Assembly (NCBI RefSeq): GCF_009729415.1
Contig: NZ_MPKW01000024.1
Coordinates: forward strand, 248,001-312,000
Source: Mycolicibacterium sp. CBMA 234
GTDB taxonomy: Bacteria > Actinomycetota > Actinomycetes > Mycobacteriales > Mycobacteriaceae
Direction: 5' to 3'
Length of the DNA stretch: 64,000 nucleotides
This document shows positions 52,095-60,573 of the stretch, piece by piece. The position numbers and the translations under genes are program-made. The notes beneath the pieces are model-generated. The model did no database searches. It was given only the letters and a program-made list of their open reading frames with translations, and was not told where the DNA came from. Within the stretch, counting starts at the first letter, position 1. Each line of letters opens with the position of its first letter.

Positions 52095-52694
52095 CTACGG
52101 CGCGGCCTTCAGCCCCGGCATCACGTAGCGGCGGATGTGCGTGCGCAGGTCATCGGCGCTGTTGGCGTCGAGCCGCTGCCCGGGCATCGTGGCCAGCGAG
52201 AGGATGACGCGCGCGATCCATTCGGCGGCGTCGTCGATGTCGGTGTCTCCATGGATCTCGCCGTTGTCGCGGGCCGTGACGAGATACCGGGACCAGAAGT
52301 CGGCGAGGTCGGGCACCAGGCCTTGTACACCGGCTCCCGCACAGGCCGCGAACTCGTCGGGTTCCTCGACGCGCAGCTTCATCAGCAGCGCGCCGGGGTC
52401 GTCATAGGCGGTCCGACCGTGTTGGATGCCGGCGATCATCTGGTTGTCGAGGCCGTCGATCGACTCCAGCATGGTGTGCGCGTCGGTCCAATAGGCGTTG
52501 TTGAGGCGGACGATCGCAGCACCCAGCAGCGTGACCTTGTCCGGGAAATGCCGGTAAAGCCAGCCGCGGGATACGCCGGCGACTTCCGCGACTTCGGATA
52601 CCGTGGTGGCCCGAATTCCCTTGGCGCGCATGCACTCTTCAGCGGCGTCGATCAGTCGATCGCGCACACTTTTGGGGGATTCTGGGCTTGCCAA
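52095..52694 (-). CDS. TetR-family regulator
   Basis: The 199-residue protein has an N-terminal helix-turn-helix: RDRLIDAAEECMRAKGIRATTVSEVAEVAGVSRGWLYRHFPDK, with WLYRHF as the recognition part. The C-terminal ligand domain is not recognisable. It is divergent from an acyl-CoA ligase gene, with a palindrome in the 148-base gap, so repression of that gene by this protein, relieved by an acyl-CoA or related ligand, is the simplest model. Confidence 0.88.
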   Translation of the reverse strand: MASPESPKSVRDRLIDAAEECMRAKGIRATTVSEVAEVAGVSRGWLYRHFPDKVTLLGAAIVRLNNAYWTDAHTMLESIDGLDNQMIAGIQHGRTAYDDPGALLMKLRVEEPDEFAACAGAGVQGLVPDLADFWSRYLVTARDNGEIHGDTDIDDAAEWIARVILSLATMPGQRLDANSADDLRTHIRRYVMPGLKAAP

Positions 52695-52770
52695 CCGGGT
52701 GTCTCCTCACGTGTGAACCGGGCGAACGAAGATTCTGCCAGGGTGCAGGCGCTATCGCGCTACCCCGGAA

Positions 52771-52804
52771 CATGGTAGACACTTTCTAGAATCTGTTCAC
52801 CATG
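52771..52804. promoter_or_regulatory. Palindromic operator between TetR and acyl-CoA ligase genes
   Basis: CATGGTAGACA (52771-52781) and TGTTCACCATG (52794-52804) are inverted repeats matching at nine of eleven positions, with a 12-base spacer that itself holds the 8-bp palindrome TTCTAGAA (52784-52791). The site covers the likely promoter of the ligase gene at 52843. It is a good candidate for binding by the divergent TetR protein. Confidence 0.6.
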
Positions 52805-52842
52805 GGTGGTCGGCACGATCGCCCGCAGCACCGGGAGCCCAT

Positions 52843-54399
52843 ATGGCGGACACCCTTCAGCAGTTGCTTCGCGAACGCGCCGGCCAGGACACCGTCGCGG
52901 TCAAATACGGCGAGGCGACGTGGACGTGGCGCGAGTACGTCGCCGGAGCGAAGGCGCAGGCCGCCGCCCTGATCAGCCAGGCCGACCCGCTGCGGCCGCT
53001 GCACGTGGGCACGCTGCTGGGCAACACCCCTGACATGCTGACGGCGCTAGCCGCCGCGGCCCTCGGCGGCTACGTCCTGTGCGGCATCAACAACACCCGT
53101 CGGGGTGACGCGCTGGCCCGTGACATCGCCCGCGTCGAATGTCAGGTCGTACTGGTCGACGCGCAGCACCGCGCGCTCCTGCAGGGCGTTGACCTGCCGG
53201 GCGTCACCGTCATCGACGTCACGACGACGGACTGGCCGCAGCAGGAACTGACGCCGCAGCGCGAAGTCGGCCCCAATGACACCTTCATGATGATCTTCAC
53301 CTCCGGCACCAGCGGCGAGCCCAAAGCCGTCGAGGTGGCGCATTCGATCGTGCTGTTCTCCGCCGCGGCGCTGGTGCAGCGATACGAACTCACCGAGGCC
53401 GACACCTGCTACCTGGCCATGCCGCTGTTCCACTCCAACGGCGTCTACGCCGGCTGGGGCGTCGCGCTGGGTTCGGGAGCGGCCATGGCGCCGGCGCAGT
53501 TCTCTGCGTCGGGGTTCCTGCCCGACATCCGCCGCTACGGCGCGACGTACATGAACTACGTCGGCAAGCCACTGGCCTACATCCTGGCCACCGCCGAACA
53601 GCCTGATGACCACGACAACCCGCTGCGGGTCGCCTTCGGCAACGAGGCCGCCGACCGCGACATCGACGAGTTCAGCCGCCGGTTCGGCTGCCGTGTGTGG
53701 GATGGCTTCGGCTCGACGGAGCTGGCGATCATCATCACGCGCACTGAGGGCACGCCGGCCGGCAGCGTCGGCCAGGGTTTCCCGGGTATCGCGATCTACG
53801 ACCCGGAGACCGTCACCGAATGCGAGGTGGCCCAGTTCGATGAGACGGGTGCCCTGATCAACGCCGACGCCGCTACCGGTGAGCTGGTGAACATCAGCGG
53901 CAGCGGCATGTTCCGCGGCTACCACAACGACCAGGGCGCCACCGATGAACGGTTGCGGCACGGCATGTACTGGTCCGGCGATCTGGCTTATCGCGACGCC
54001 GACGGCTGGATCTATCTGGCCGGCCGCACCGCGGACTGGATGCGGGTAGACGGGGAGAACATCACCGCGGCGCCCATCGAGCGAATCCTGTTGCGGCACC
54101 CCGTGATCAGTCGGGTCGCGGTCTATCCGGTGCCCGACGAGTTCGTCGGCGATCAGGTGATGGCCGCCATCGTGCTGCGCGACGGTCAGGCGCTCGAGTC
54201 GAAGGCATTCGCGGAATTCCTTGCCGCGCAGCCCGACCTTTCGCCGAAGTCCTGGCCACGGTACATCTGGCTGGCCGACGACCTGCCCAGCACCGCGACC
54301 AACAAGATTCTCAAGCGCGAACTGGTCGCGCAGGGTGCCGACCCGGCCGGCCGGGTGCTGTGGAAGCGCGACGGCACGGAGTACGCGCCTGAAAACTGA
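52843..54399 (+). CDS. Acyl-CoA synthetase / fatty-acid-CoA ligase (FadD family)
   Basis: The 518-residue member of the ANL adenylating superfamily shows the A3 phosphate loop IFTSGTSGEPKAVEVAH (about residue 146), A5 VWDGFGSTELAI, A7 MYWSGDLAYRDADGW and A8 LAGRTADWMRVDGENI, all intact; A10 (TATNKILKREL) supplies the catalytic Lys. It activates a carboxylate with ATP and CoA. Mycobacterial FadD enzymes of this size act on fatty acids, steroid side chains or dicarboxylates; the substrate here is not decided by sequence. It is divergent from a TetR gene and probably regulated by it. Confidence 0.92.
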   Translation: MADTLQQLLRERAGQDTVAVKYGEATWTWREYVAGAKAQAAALISQADPLRPLHVGTLLGNTPDMLTALAAAALGGYVLCGINNTRRGDALARDIARVECQVVLVDAQHRALLQGVDLPGVTVIDVTTTDWPQQELTPQREVGPNDTFMMIFTSGTSGEPKAVEVAHSIVLFSAAALVQRYELTEADTCYLAMPLFHSNGVYAGWGVALGSGAAMAPAQFSASGFLPDIRRYGATYMNYVGKPLAYILATAEQPDDHDNPLRVAFGNEAADRDIDEFSRRFGCRVWDGFGSTELAIIITRTEGTPAGSVGQGFPGIAIYDPETVTECEVAQFDETGALINADAATGELVNISGSGMFRGYHNDQGATDERLRHGMYWSGDLAYRDADGWIYLAGRTADWMRVDGENITAAPIERILLRHPVISRVAVYPVPDEFVGDQVMAAIVLRDGQALESKAFAEFLAAQPDLSPKSWPRYIWLADDLPSTATNKILKRELVAQGADPAGRVLWKRDGTEYAPEN

Positions 54400-54476
54400 T
54401 TTTCGTCTTCGTGTCCCCTCAAGGGCTCCCCGTTCGTCTCACTGCTGTTAGACGATCAACCCCGAAGGAGACGACC

Positions 54477-54827
54477 ATGAAATACGCAACACTGATTTTC
54501 ACCAAGCCGGGCAGCCACGACGTGGATCTGACTCCGGACGAGCAAGCCGCGCTGAACGCCGAGTACATGGCCCTGCGCAATGAGGCGCGGTGCATCGGCG
54601 GCGGCCACCTGCAACCGGTCGAGACGGCCACGACGGTGCGCGGGGATGGCTTCATCACCGACGGCCCGTACGCCGACACCAAAGAGGTCTTCGCCGGCTA
54701 CTTCGTGATCGATGTCGAGAATCTCGACGACGCCCTGGAGTGGGCGCAGCGGATCCCGGCGGTGCGGCTAGGTGGCGCCGTCGAGGTGCGTCCGCTTGTC
54801 GACATGCCGGGGGAGACGGGCCACTGA
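54477..54827 (+). CDS. YCII/DGPF-domain protein
   Basis: The start is ATG 54477, preceded by GAAGGAG, giving 116 residues. The DGPF motif appears as ITDGPYADTKEVFAGYFVIDV, typical of the YCII/DGPF family. These small proteins are found next to ECF sigma factors of the ECF42 type throughout actinobacteria, as here (25 bases separate them). The YCII fold has a putative His-Asp dyad, but the biochemical activity is unproven. Likely a partner or target of the sigma factor. Confidence 0.88.
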   Translation: MKYATLIFTKPGSHDVDLTPDEQAALNAEYMALRNEARCIGGGHLQPVETATTVRGDGFITDGPYADTKEVFAGYFVIDVENLDDALEWAQRIPAVRLGGAVEVRPLVDMPGETGH

Positions 54828-54852
54828 TCGGCCTGCCCGGCGAGCCGGGCCC

Positions 54853-56046
54853 ATGATCGAGGCCGTCTTCCAGCGCGAGTGGGGCCGGGTATTGGCCGCG
54901 CTCATCGGCTTCCTCGGCGATTTCGACCTCGCCGAGGAAGCTGCGCAGGAGGCCTTCGTCGTCGCGGCCGAACGCTGGCCCCGCGATGGCATGCCGGATC
55001 AGCCAGTGGCGTGGCTGGTGCGCACCGGACGTAACCGGGCGATCGACCGAATCCGTCGAGAACAGACGCTGCGGTTCAAAACGCAACTGCTCCGGGCCGA
55101 TCAACAGGCAACGACCATGGACGACATCGACCTCGACGACAGCACCATCGGCGACGAACGCCTGGAGCTGGTTTTCATGTGCTGCCATCCGGCGCTGGCG
55201 CCTGAAGCGCAGGTCGCGCTGACCTTGCGCGCCCTCGGCGGGCTCACCACAGCCGAGATCGGGCGGGCCTTTCTGGTCTCCGAGGACACCATGAAGCGCC
55301 GGCTCAGCCGGGCCAAGGCCAAGATCAAAGCGACGAACATCCCATTCGCGCTACCCGCCGATCGGCTGTTGCCCGACCGGGTGGCGGCGGTCCTCGCGGT
55401 GATCTACCTGATCTTCAATCAGGGCTTCACCGAGCGCGACGACCTCGCCGCCGAAGCCATCCGGCTCGGGCGTCTGCTCAGTGAGTTGTTGGTCGACGAG
55501 CCTGAGGCTTACGGACTCCTGGCCCTGATGCTGCTGCACGATTCCCGACGATCGGCGCGCGTGGTCGCCGGACAGGTGGTTCCGCTCGGCGAGCAGGACA
55601 GGACGCTGCACGACCAGGAGAAAGTCGAGGCGGGACGGGCCGCCCTGGACCGCGCGCTGGCATTGAGACTGGCCGCCGGGCCGTACGTACTGCAGGCAGC
55701 CATCGCCTCCGTGCAGGCCGAACGGGACATCGACTGGCACGAGGTCGTCGCGCTCTATGGGCGACTCGAAGCGCTGACGGGATCGCCCGTCGTGGCGCTC
55801 AACCGTGCCGTGGCTATCGCCGAGGCGGGCGATCCCGCCCGCGCCCTGGCGCTCGTAGACGCGCTTGACCTGGGCGATTACCGCTACGTACCGTCCAGTC
55901 GGGCCGAATTGCTGCGCCGTCTCGGCCGGGTGGACGAGGCCAGACATGAATTCGAACGCGCCCTCGCGCTGGCGACGACCGATCCGGAACGCCGATTTTT
56001 GGAGCATCGCCTGACTGAGCTGGCGCGCCGCGTCGGCGAGGAATAG
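54853..56046 (+). CDS. ECF42-type RNA polymerase sigma factor with TPR-like extension
   Basis: The start is ATG 54853 (MIEAVFQREWGR), giving 397 residues, much longer than an ordinary ECF sigma factor. Region 2 is DFDLAEEAAQEAFVVAAERW (about residues 24-43). Region 4 is LTTAEIGRAFLVSEDTMKRRLSRAK (about 133-157). The C-terminal 220 residues are helical, TPR-like, with DEPEAYGLLALMLLHDSRR, the hallmark of the ECF42 group, where this extension is required for activity. No anti-sigma factor gene is adjacent, as expected for that group. The partner YCII gene is just upstream. Confidence 0.88.
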   Translation: MIEAVFQREWGRVLAALIGFLGDFDLAEEAAQEAFVVAAERWPRDGMPDQPVAWLVRTGRNRAIDRIRREQTLRFKTQLLRADQQATTMDDIDLDDSTIGDERLELVFMCCHPALAPEAQVALTLRALGGLTTAEIGRAFLVSEDTMKRRLSRAKAKIKATNIPFALPADRLLPDRVAAVLAVIYLIFNQGFTERDDLAAEAIRLGRLLSELLVDEPEAYGLLALMLLHDSRRSARVVAGQVVPLGEQDRTLHDQEKVEAGRAALDRALALRLAAGPYVLQAAIASVQAERDIDWHEVVALYGRLEALTGSPVVALNRAVAIAEAGDPARALALVDALDLGDYRYVPSSRAELLRRLGRVDEARHEFERALALATTDPERRFLEHRLTELARRVGEE

Positions 56047-56088
56047 CCGCCCGGCTGCCCGCGTTTATGACCTTGGCGGCTGACCTGG

Positions 56089-56144
56089 CATAATCGACCG
56101 CCGAACACCCCCTCGGTTCCGGTTCACGTCCGAATAATCGGGCG
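56089..56144 (+). promoter_or_regulatory. Predicted rpmE promoter element and leader hairpin
   Basis: CATAAT at 56089-56094 is a good -10 hexamer; no convincing -35 is seen. The transcript would then have a leader of about 75 bases. It contains a 6-bp hairpin CGTCCG/CGGGCG (56127-56132 with 56139-56144, one G-U pair), and CCGG at 56119-56122 could pair with CCGG at 56147-56150 outside it. A structured leader of rpmE is known in actinobacteria (the L31-Actinobacteria motif in Rfam). Whether this is one needs a covariance-model search. Confidence 0.35.
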
Positions 56145-56177
56145 ACCCGGCGACCACCGATCACAGAGGACCAAGAA

Positions 56178-56414
56178 ATGAAATCGGGCATTCACCCCGC
56201 ATACGTCGAGACCACCGTGGTCTGCGGTTGCGGCAACAGCTTCCAGACTCGTAGCACCAAGGAGAGCGGCAACATCGTTGTCGAGGTGTGCTCGCAGTGC
56301 CACCCGTTCTACACGGGCAAGCAGAAGCTTCTCGACACCGGCGGCCGCGTGGCACGCTTCGAGAAGCGGTACGGCAAGCGCAACGTCGGCTCGCAGGCCG
56401 CGTCCGAGAGCTAG
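56178..56414 (+). CDS. rpmE: 50S ribosomal protein L31
   Basis: The 78-residue protein has the zinc-binding form of L31: Cys residues in VVCGCGNSF and VEVCSQCHPFYTG supply the four ligands. KQKLLDTGGRVARFEKRYG completes the family signature. It joins the central protuberance of the large subunit and contributes to intersubunit bridges. Mycobacteria usually also carry a Cys-lacking paralogue for zinc starvation, not seen in this window. The start is ATG 56178. The stop lies 100 bases before prfA. Confidence 0.97.
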   Translation: MKSGIHPAYVETTVVCGCGNSFQTRSTKESGNIVVEVCSQCHPFYTGKQKLLDTGGRVARFEKRYGKRNVGSQAASES

Positions 56415-56514
56415 CTTCGACGGGCGGCGCCCGATCTGTCGCATTCGCGTCAGGTCCGGGCGCCGTTTTCGTTTTCAGAACCCGGCACCCCAGAACAACC
56501 GCAGGAGTCCTCAA

Positions 56515-57597
56515 GTGGCAGAGATCGATACCGCGCCCCGCATCGAGGCACTGCTGGCCGAGCACGCCGACCTTGAGCGGCAGCTGGGGGACCCGGGCCT
56601 GCACGCCGACGCCGGCGCAGCCCGCAAGGTCGGACGCCGATTCGCGCAGGTGTCGCCGATCGTCGGGACCTACCGCAAGCTGGAGGCCGCCCAAGGCGAC
56701 CTCGAAGCGGCCCGCGAGCTCGCTGCCGAGGACGCCGCGTTCGCCGCGGAAGTCCCGGAGCTGGAAGCCCGCGTCGCTGAGCTCGACGCCAAACTGACCG
56801 ACCTGCTGGCCCCGCGCGATCCGCACGACGCCGACGACGTCGTGCTCGAAGTGAAATCCGGTGAGGGCGGCGAGGAATCGGCGCTGTTCGCCTCCGACCT
56901 CGCGCGCATGTACATTCGCTACGCCGAGCGGCATGGGTGGACCGTTACCGTGCTGGACGAGACGTGGTCGGATCTGGGCGGCTACAAGGACGCCACCATC
57001 ACCATCGCTAGCAAGGGCGATTCCGCGGATGGCGTGTGGTCGCGCATGAAGTTCGAGGGCGGCGTGCACCGCGTGCAGCGCGTGCCCGTCACCGAATCGC
57101 AGGGCCGCGTGCACACCTCGGCCGCCGGTGTTCTCGTCTACCCCGAACCTGAAGACGTCGAGCAGGTCCAGATCGACGAATCCGACCTGCGCATCGACGT
57201 CTACCGCTCGTCGGGCAAGGGCGGCCAGGGCGTCAACACCACCGACTCGGCCGTCCGCATCACGCACCTGCCCACCGGCATCGTCGTCACCTGCCAGAAC
57301 GAGCGCTCGCAGCTGCAGAACAAGGCTCGCGCCATGGTGGTGCTCGCCGCGCGGCTGCAGGCCCTGGCCGAGGAACAGGCCTCGGCGGACGCTTCCGCCG
57401 ACCGCGCCAGCCAGATTCGTACCGTCGACCGCAGTGAGCGCATCCGGACCTACAACTTCCCCGAGAACCGGATCGCCGACCACCGCATCAACTTCAAGGC
57501 GCACAACCTGGACCAGGTGCTCGACGGCGACATGGACGCCCTCCTGGACGCCCTGGCGGCCGCCGACAAGCAGGCGCGTCTCGCCGAGGGTGAATAG
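56515..57597 (+). CDS. prfA: Peptide chain release factor 1
   Basis: The start is GTG 56515, preceded by GCAGGAG; the 360 residues fit RF1. The N-terminal helical domain leads to the peptidyl-hydrolase motif GGQ in SSGKGGQGVNTTDSAV (about residue 233). The anticodon-like tripeptide region lies around KFEGGVHRVQRVP and the stop-recognition segment RPxT-type loop. It releases peptides at UAA and UAG. The gene overlaps prmC by eight bases, as expected, since PrmC methylates the GGQ glutamine of RF1. Confidence 0.96.
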   Translation: MAEIDTAPRIEALLAEHADLERQLGDPGLHADAGAARKVGRRFAQVSPIVGTYRKLEAAQGDLEAARELAAEDAAFAAEVPELEARVAELDAKLTDLLAPRDPHDADDVVLEVKSGEGGEESALFASDLARMYIRYAERHGWTVTVLDETWSDLGGYKDATITIASKGDSADGVWSRMKFEGGVHRVQRVPVTESQGRVHTSAAGVLVYPEPEDVEQVQIDESDLRIDVYRSSGKGGQGVNTTDSAVRITHLPTGIVVTCQNERSQLQNKARAMVVLAARLQALAEEQASADASADRASQIRTVDRSERIRTYNFPENRIADHRINFKAHNLDQVLDGDMDALLDALAAADKQARLAEGE

Positions 57598-58423
57598 CAT
57601 CCGGCAGGCGCTCGACGACGCCGCTGCGACATTGGCTGCGGCAGGCATTGATTCCGCTCGGGTCGACGCCGAGTACCTGGCCGCGCACGTCGCCGGAGTC
57701 GATCGGGCCCGGTTGCCGTTCGTCGACCCCGATCCGACTTTCTTCGCCGCCTACCGCGACCTCGTTGCGCGGCGCGCACAACGAATTCCCTTGCAGCACA
57801 TCATCGGAACGGCGGCGTTCGGCCCGGTAGAAGTGCAGGTCGGTCCCGGCGTGTTCATTCCCCGCCCGGAAACCGAGGCGCTGCTCGAATGGGCCATGAA
57901 GCTGCCATTGCCGGCGAGTCCGGTCATCGTCGACCTGTGCACGGGGACGGGAGCCCTGGCGCTGGCCTTGGCGCACATCGTGCCGCGAGCCCGCGTCGTG
58001 GCGGTCGAGAAGTCCCCGGAAGCGCTGGTGTATGCCCGCCGAAACTGTGACGGCACAGGCATCGAGTTGCTGCAGGCCGACGTCACCGCTCCCGGCCTCC
58101 TGGCCGACCGCGACGGCACCGTCGACCTGCTGGTATCCAACCCGCCATACATCCCCGACGGGGCTGAGCTGGATCCCGAAGTCGCCGACCACGATCCGGC
58201 GAGCGCCCTGTTCGGCGGGCCGGACGGCATGGCCGTCATCGTCCCGATCATCGCGCTGGCGGCCCGGTTGCTGCGCCCGGGCGGGCAATTGGGCATCGAA
58301 CACGACGACACCACAGCGGATCAGGTGGTGGCCGCTTTGGTGCGCGACGGTAGTTTCGGAGATATTGCCGCGCGGCAGGACCTGACCGGGCGGCCCCGCT
58401 TCGTCACCGCGACACGACAGTGA
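57590..58423 (+). CDS. prmC: Release factor glutamine methyltransferase
   Basis: GTG 57590 overlaps the prfA end by eight bases and gives 277 residues. The N-terminal helical substrate domain (QALDDAAATLAAAGID) leads to a SAM-binding Rossmann fold: VIVDLCTGTGALALALA (motif I), AVEKSPEALVYARRN and the catalytic LVSNPPYIPDGAEL (NPPY, motif IV). It methylates the glutamine of the GGQ loop in RF1 and RF2. It was called hemK in older annotation. The operon order matches M. tuberculosis. Confidence 0.95.
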   Translation: MNSIRQALDDAAATLAAAGIDSARVDAEYLAAHVAGVDRARLPFVDPDPTFFAAYRDLVARRAQRIPLQHIIGTAAFGPVEVQVGPGVFIPRPETEALLEWAMKLPLPASPVIVDLCTGTGALALALAHIVPRARVVAVEKSPEALVYARRNCDGTGIELLQADVTAPGLLADRDGTVDLLVSNPPYIPDGAELDPEVADHDPASALFGGPDGMAVIVPIIALAARLLRPGGQLGIEHDDTTADQVVAALVRDGSFGDIAARQDLTGRPRFVTATRQ

Positions 58424-58466
58424 GTCGGCCATGACAACCGACGAGCGCAAGCGCGAGGAGTAATAG

Positions 58467-59126
58467 ATGGAGACGTTCGACTGCGGCGATGCGGCAAAAC
58501 GCAGCACCGGGATCGCTTCGGCTATCAGTGCGCTCAAGGGTGGCCGACTCGTCGTGCTGCCCACCGACACCGTCTACGGCCTCGGTGCCGACGCCTTCAA
58601 CAGCGACGCGGTGGCCGCGTTGCTGGCCGCGAAGGGGAGGGGCCGCAACATGCCGGTCCCGGTGCTGGTCGGTTCCTGGCGCACCATCGACGGCCTCGTG
58701 TACAGCGTGCCGCCGTCCGCCCGCGATCTGATCGAGGCGTTCTGGCCCGGCGCGCTGAGCCTCGTGGTGCGGCAGGCCCCGTCGCTGTCGTGGGACCTCG
58801 GTGACGCGAATGGCACCGTCATGCTGCGTATGCCACTGCATCCCGTCGCGATCGAGCTGCTCCGCGAGGTCGGACCCATGGCGGTGTCCAGCGCCAACAT
58901 CTCCGGCCAGCCGCCCGCCGTGAACGCCGACGAAGCGCGGACGCAGTTGGGCGATCGGGTCGAGGTGTACCTCGACGCCGGACCGGCGACCAAGCAGGCC
59001 GCCTCGACCATCGTCGACCTGACCAGCGCGGCACCACGGGTCCTGAGAGAAGGACCAATCAGTGCCGCCCAGATCGCCGAAGTGCTCGGCGTCGACGTGG
59101 AGTCTCTTACCGGCGAGGTGTCGTGA
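58467..59126 (+). CDS. L-threonylcarbamoyladenylate synthase (YrdC/Sua5 family)
   Basis: The 219-residue YrdC-like domain has LKGGRLVVLPTDTVYGLGADAFN at the start, KGRGRNMPVPVLVGSW and SSANISGQPPAVNADEA, all typical. It makes threonylcarbamoyl-AMP from threonine, bicarbonate and ATP for t6A formation in tRNA. The length indicates the short TsaC-like form without the Sua5 extension. It matches Rv1301 in position. The start ATG 58467 is preceded by GAGGAG. It overlaps wecA by four bases. Confidence 0.93.
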   Translation: METFDCGDAAKRSTGIASAISALKGGRLVVLPTDTVYGLGADAFNSDAVAALLAAKGRGRNMPVPVLVGSWRTIDGLVYSVPPSARDLIEAFWPGALSLVVRQAPSLSWDLGDANGTVMLRMPLHPVAIELLREVGPMAVSSANISGQPPAVNADEARTQLGDRVEVYLDAGPATKQAASTIVDLTSAAPRVLREGPISAAQIAEVLGVDVESLTGEVS

Positions 59127-60319
59127 CCGTAGGTGCCAACGCAGGGCCGCTGCTCGCGCTCGTCGACCGGGGCACCGGGGTGCCGCTGCGGGAACTGGTG
59201 TTGGTCGGTCTGACCGCGGCCATCATCACTTACTTCGCCACCGGTTGGGTGCGGGCGCTGGCTTTCCGGTTCGGTGCGGTGGCCTACCCGCGCGAGCGCG
59301 ACGTCCACGTCCAGCCGATCCCGCGGATGGGCGGGCTGGCCATGTACGTCGGCGTGGCTGCTGCGGTCCTGCTGGCCTCCCAGTTGCCGGCGCTGACTCG
59401 CGGGTTCGTCTATTCATCCGGCATGCCGGCGGTCGTTGTGGCCGGCGGCCTGATCATGCTGATCGGTCTGATCGACGACCGATGGGGCCTCGACGCGCTG
59501 ACCAAGTTCGCCGGGCAGATCACCGCCGCCAGCGTCCTGGTCACCATGGGTGTGGCGTGGAGTGTGCTGTACATCCCGATCGGTGGCGTGGGCACCATCG
59601 TGTTGGACCAGGCGTCCTCGATCCTGCTGACCCTGGCGCTGACGGTGTCGATCGTCAACGCCATGAACTTCGTCGACGGTTTGGACGGCCTCGCCGCGGG
59701 CCTTGGCCTGATCACCGCGTCGGCCATCTGCATCTTCTCGGTCGGACTGCTCCGTGACCACGGCGGTGACGTGCTGTTCTACCCGCCCGCTGTCATTTCC
59801 GTCGTGCTTGCCGGAGCGTGCCTGGGCTTCCTGCCCCACAACTTTCATCCCGCCCGGATCTTCATGGGCGATTCCGGATCCATGTTGATCGGCCTGATGC
59901 TGGCCGCCGCAACGACCACTGCGGCCGGTCCGATCTCGCAGAATGCCTACGGCGCGCGTGATGTGTTTGCTTTGCTGTCGCCGTTCCTATTGGTGGTTGC
60001 GGTGATGTTCGTGCCGGCCCTCGACATGATGCTGGCGATCGTGCGTCGCACCCGTGCCGGCCTCAGTCCGTTCAGTCCGGACAAGATGCACCTGCACCAT
60101 CGATTACTACAGATCGGGCATTCGCACCGGCGAGTGGTGCTCCTGATCTACCTATGGGTCGGCATCGTCGCGCTGGGGGCGGCCAGCACCATTTTCTTCG
60201 ACCCCCGGTACACCGGTGCGGTGATGCTCGCGGCCATCGTCGTGGCGGGTATTTTCACCTTGATCCCGCTCCTGCGGCGACGCGATGACCTGCCAGAAGG
60301 CGAGTACGACAAAAAGTAG
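59123..60319 (+). CDS. wecA: Decaprenyl-phosphate GlcNAc-1-phosphate transferase
   Basis: The 398-residue polytopic transferase of the MraY/WecA family has about eleven membrane segments. Conserved motifs are IPRMGGLAMY, LIDDRWGLDAL (Asp pair), NFVDGLDGLAAG (catalytic Asp and metal site), HNFHPARIFMGDSGS and the cytosolic HHRLLQIGHSHR. In mycobacteria this enzyme (also called rfe, Rv1302) makes decaprenyl-diphosphoryl-GlcNAc, the first lipid of the arabinogalactan linker. The start is GTG 59123, overlapping the previous stop. Confidence 0.95.
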   Translation: MTVGANAGPLLALVDRGTGVPLRELVLVGLTAAIITYFATGWVRALAFRFGAVAYPRERDVHVQPIPRMGGLAMYVGVAAAVLLASQLPALTRGFVYSSGMPAVVVAGGLIMLIGLIDDRWGLDALTKFAGQITAASVLVTMGVAWSVLYIPIGGVGTIVLDQASSILLTLALTVSIVNAMNFVDGLDGLAAGLGLITASAICIFSVGLLRDHGGDVLFYPPAVISVVLAGACLGFLPHNFHPARIFMGDSGSMLIGLMLAAATTTAAGPISQNAYGARDVFALLSPFLLVVAVMFVPALDMMLAIVRRTRAGLSPFSPDKMHLHHRLLQIGHSHRRVVLLIYLWVGIVALGAASTIFFDPRYTGAVMLAAIVVAGIFTLIPLLRRRDDLPEGEYDKK

Positions 60320-60395
60320 TAGGTACCCGTTTTGGGGTGCCCACCATGTGGTACGGTTCTCGCAGAACCCGAAAAACCTCGCGGGTTGCCGGCCC

Positions 60396-60427
60396 GGCGC
60401 ATCGGCCTTAACAAGCCGATCGGCGCC
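60396..60427 (+). promoter_or_regulatory. Leader hairpin upstream of the atp operon
   Basis: ATCGGC (60401-60406) pairs with GCCGAT (60415-60420), and outside it GGCGC (60396-60400) pairs with GCGCC (60423-60427) with a two-base bulge, giving an 11-bp stem. It lies in the 250-base gap between wecA and atpI, just upstream of a Shine-Dalgarno site (AAAGGGAG, 60443-60450). No U-run follows, so it is more likely a leader structure than a simple terminator. Confidence 0.45.
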
Positions 60428-60456
60428 GAAACACGACCGACAAAGGGAGCTTCCCC

Positions 60457-60573
60457 TTGGGTGATTCCACCGTGCCCGACGCGCAAGATGTGGTCTTCGA
60501 TACGCTCTGTGGGCACGCACACAGGATTGCCAGGTATATGGGGACGGCACTCGTGATCGCGGGATTGAGGTGA
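60457..60573 (+). CDS. Predicted 38-codon ORF coupled to atpI
   Basis: TTG 60457 lies six bases after AAAGGGAG (60443-60450) and opens a frame of 38 codons (start MGDSTVPDAQDVVFDTLC) that ends at TGA 60571-60573. That stop overlaps the atpI start GTG 60570 as GTGA. The C-terminal part is hydrophobic with a basic patch before it (HRIARYMGTALVIAGLR). No known family was recognised. It may be a real small membrane-associated protein or a coupling ORF. The ribosome site and overlap are direct observations; translation is inferred. Confidence 0.5.
   Translation: MGDSTVPDAQDVVFDTLCGHAHRIARYMGTALVIAGLR

Noticed and set aside
60332..60556. 74-codon frame in the wecA-atpI gap
   Set aside because: It has no ribosome site, is Pro/Arg-rich in the way of chance high-GC frames, and overlaps the better-supported 38-codon ORF.
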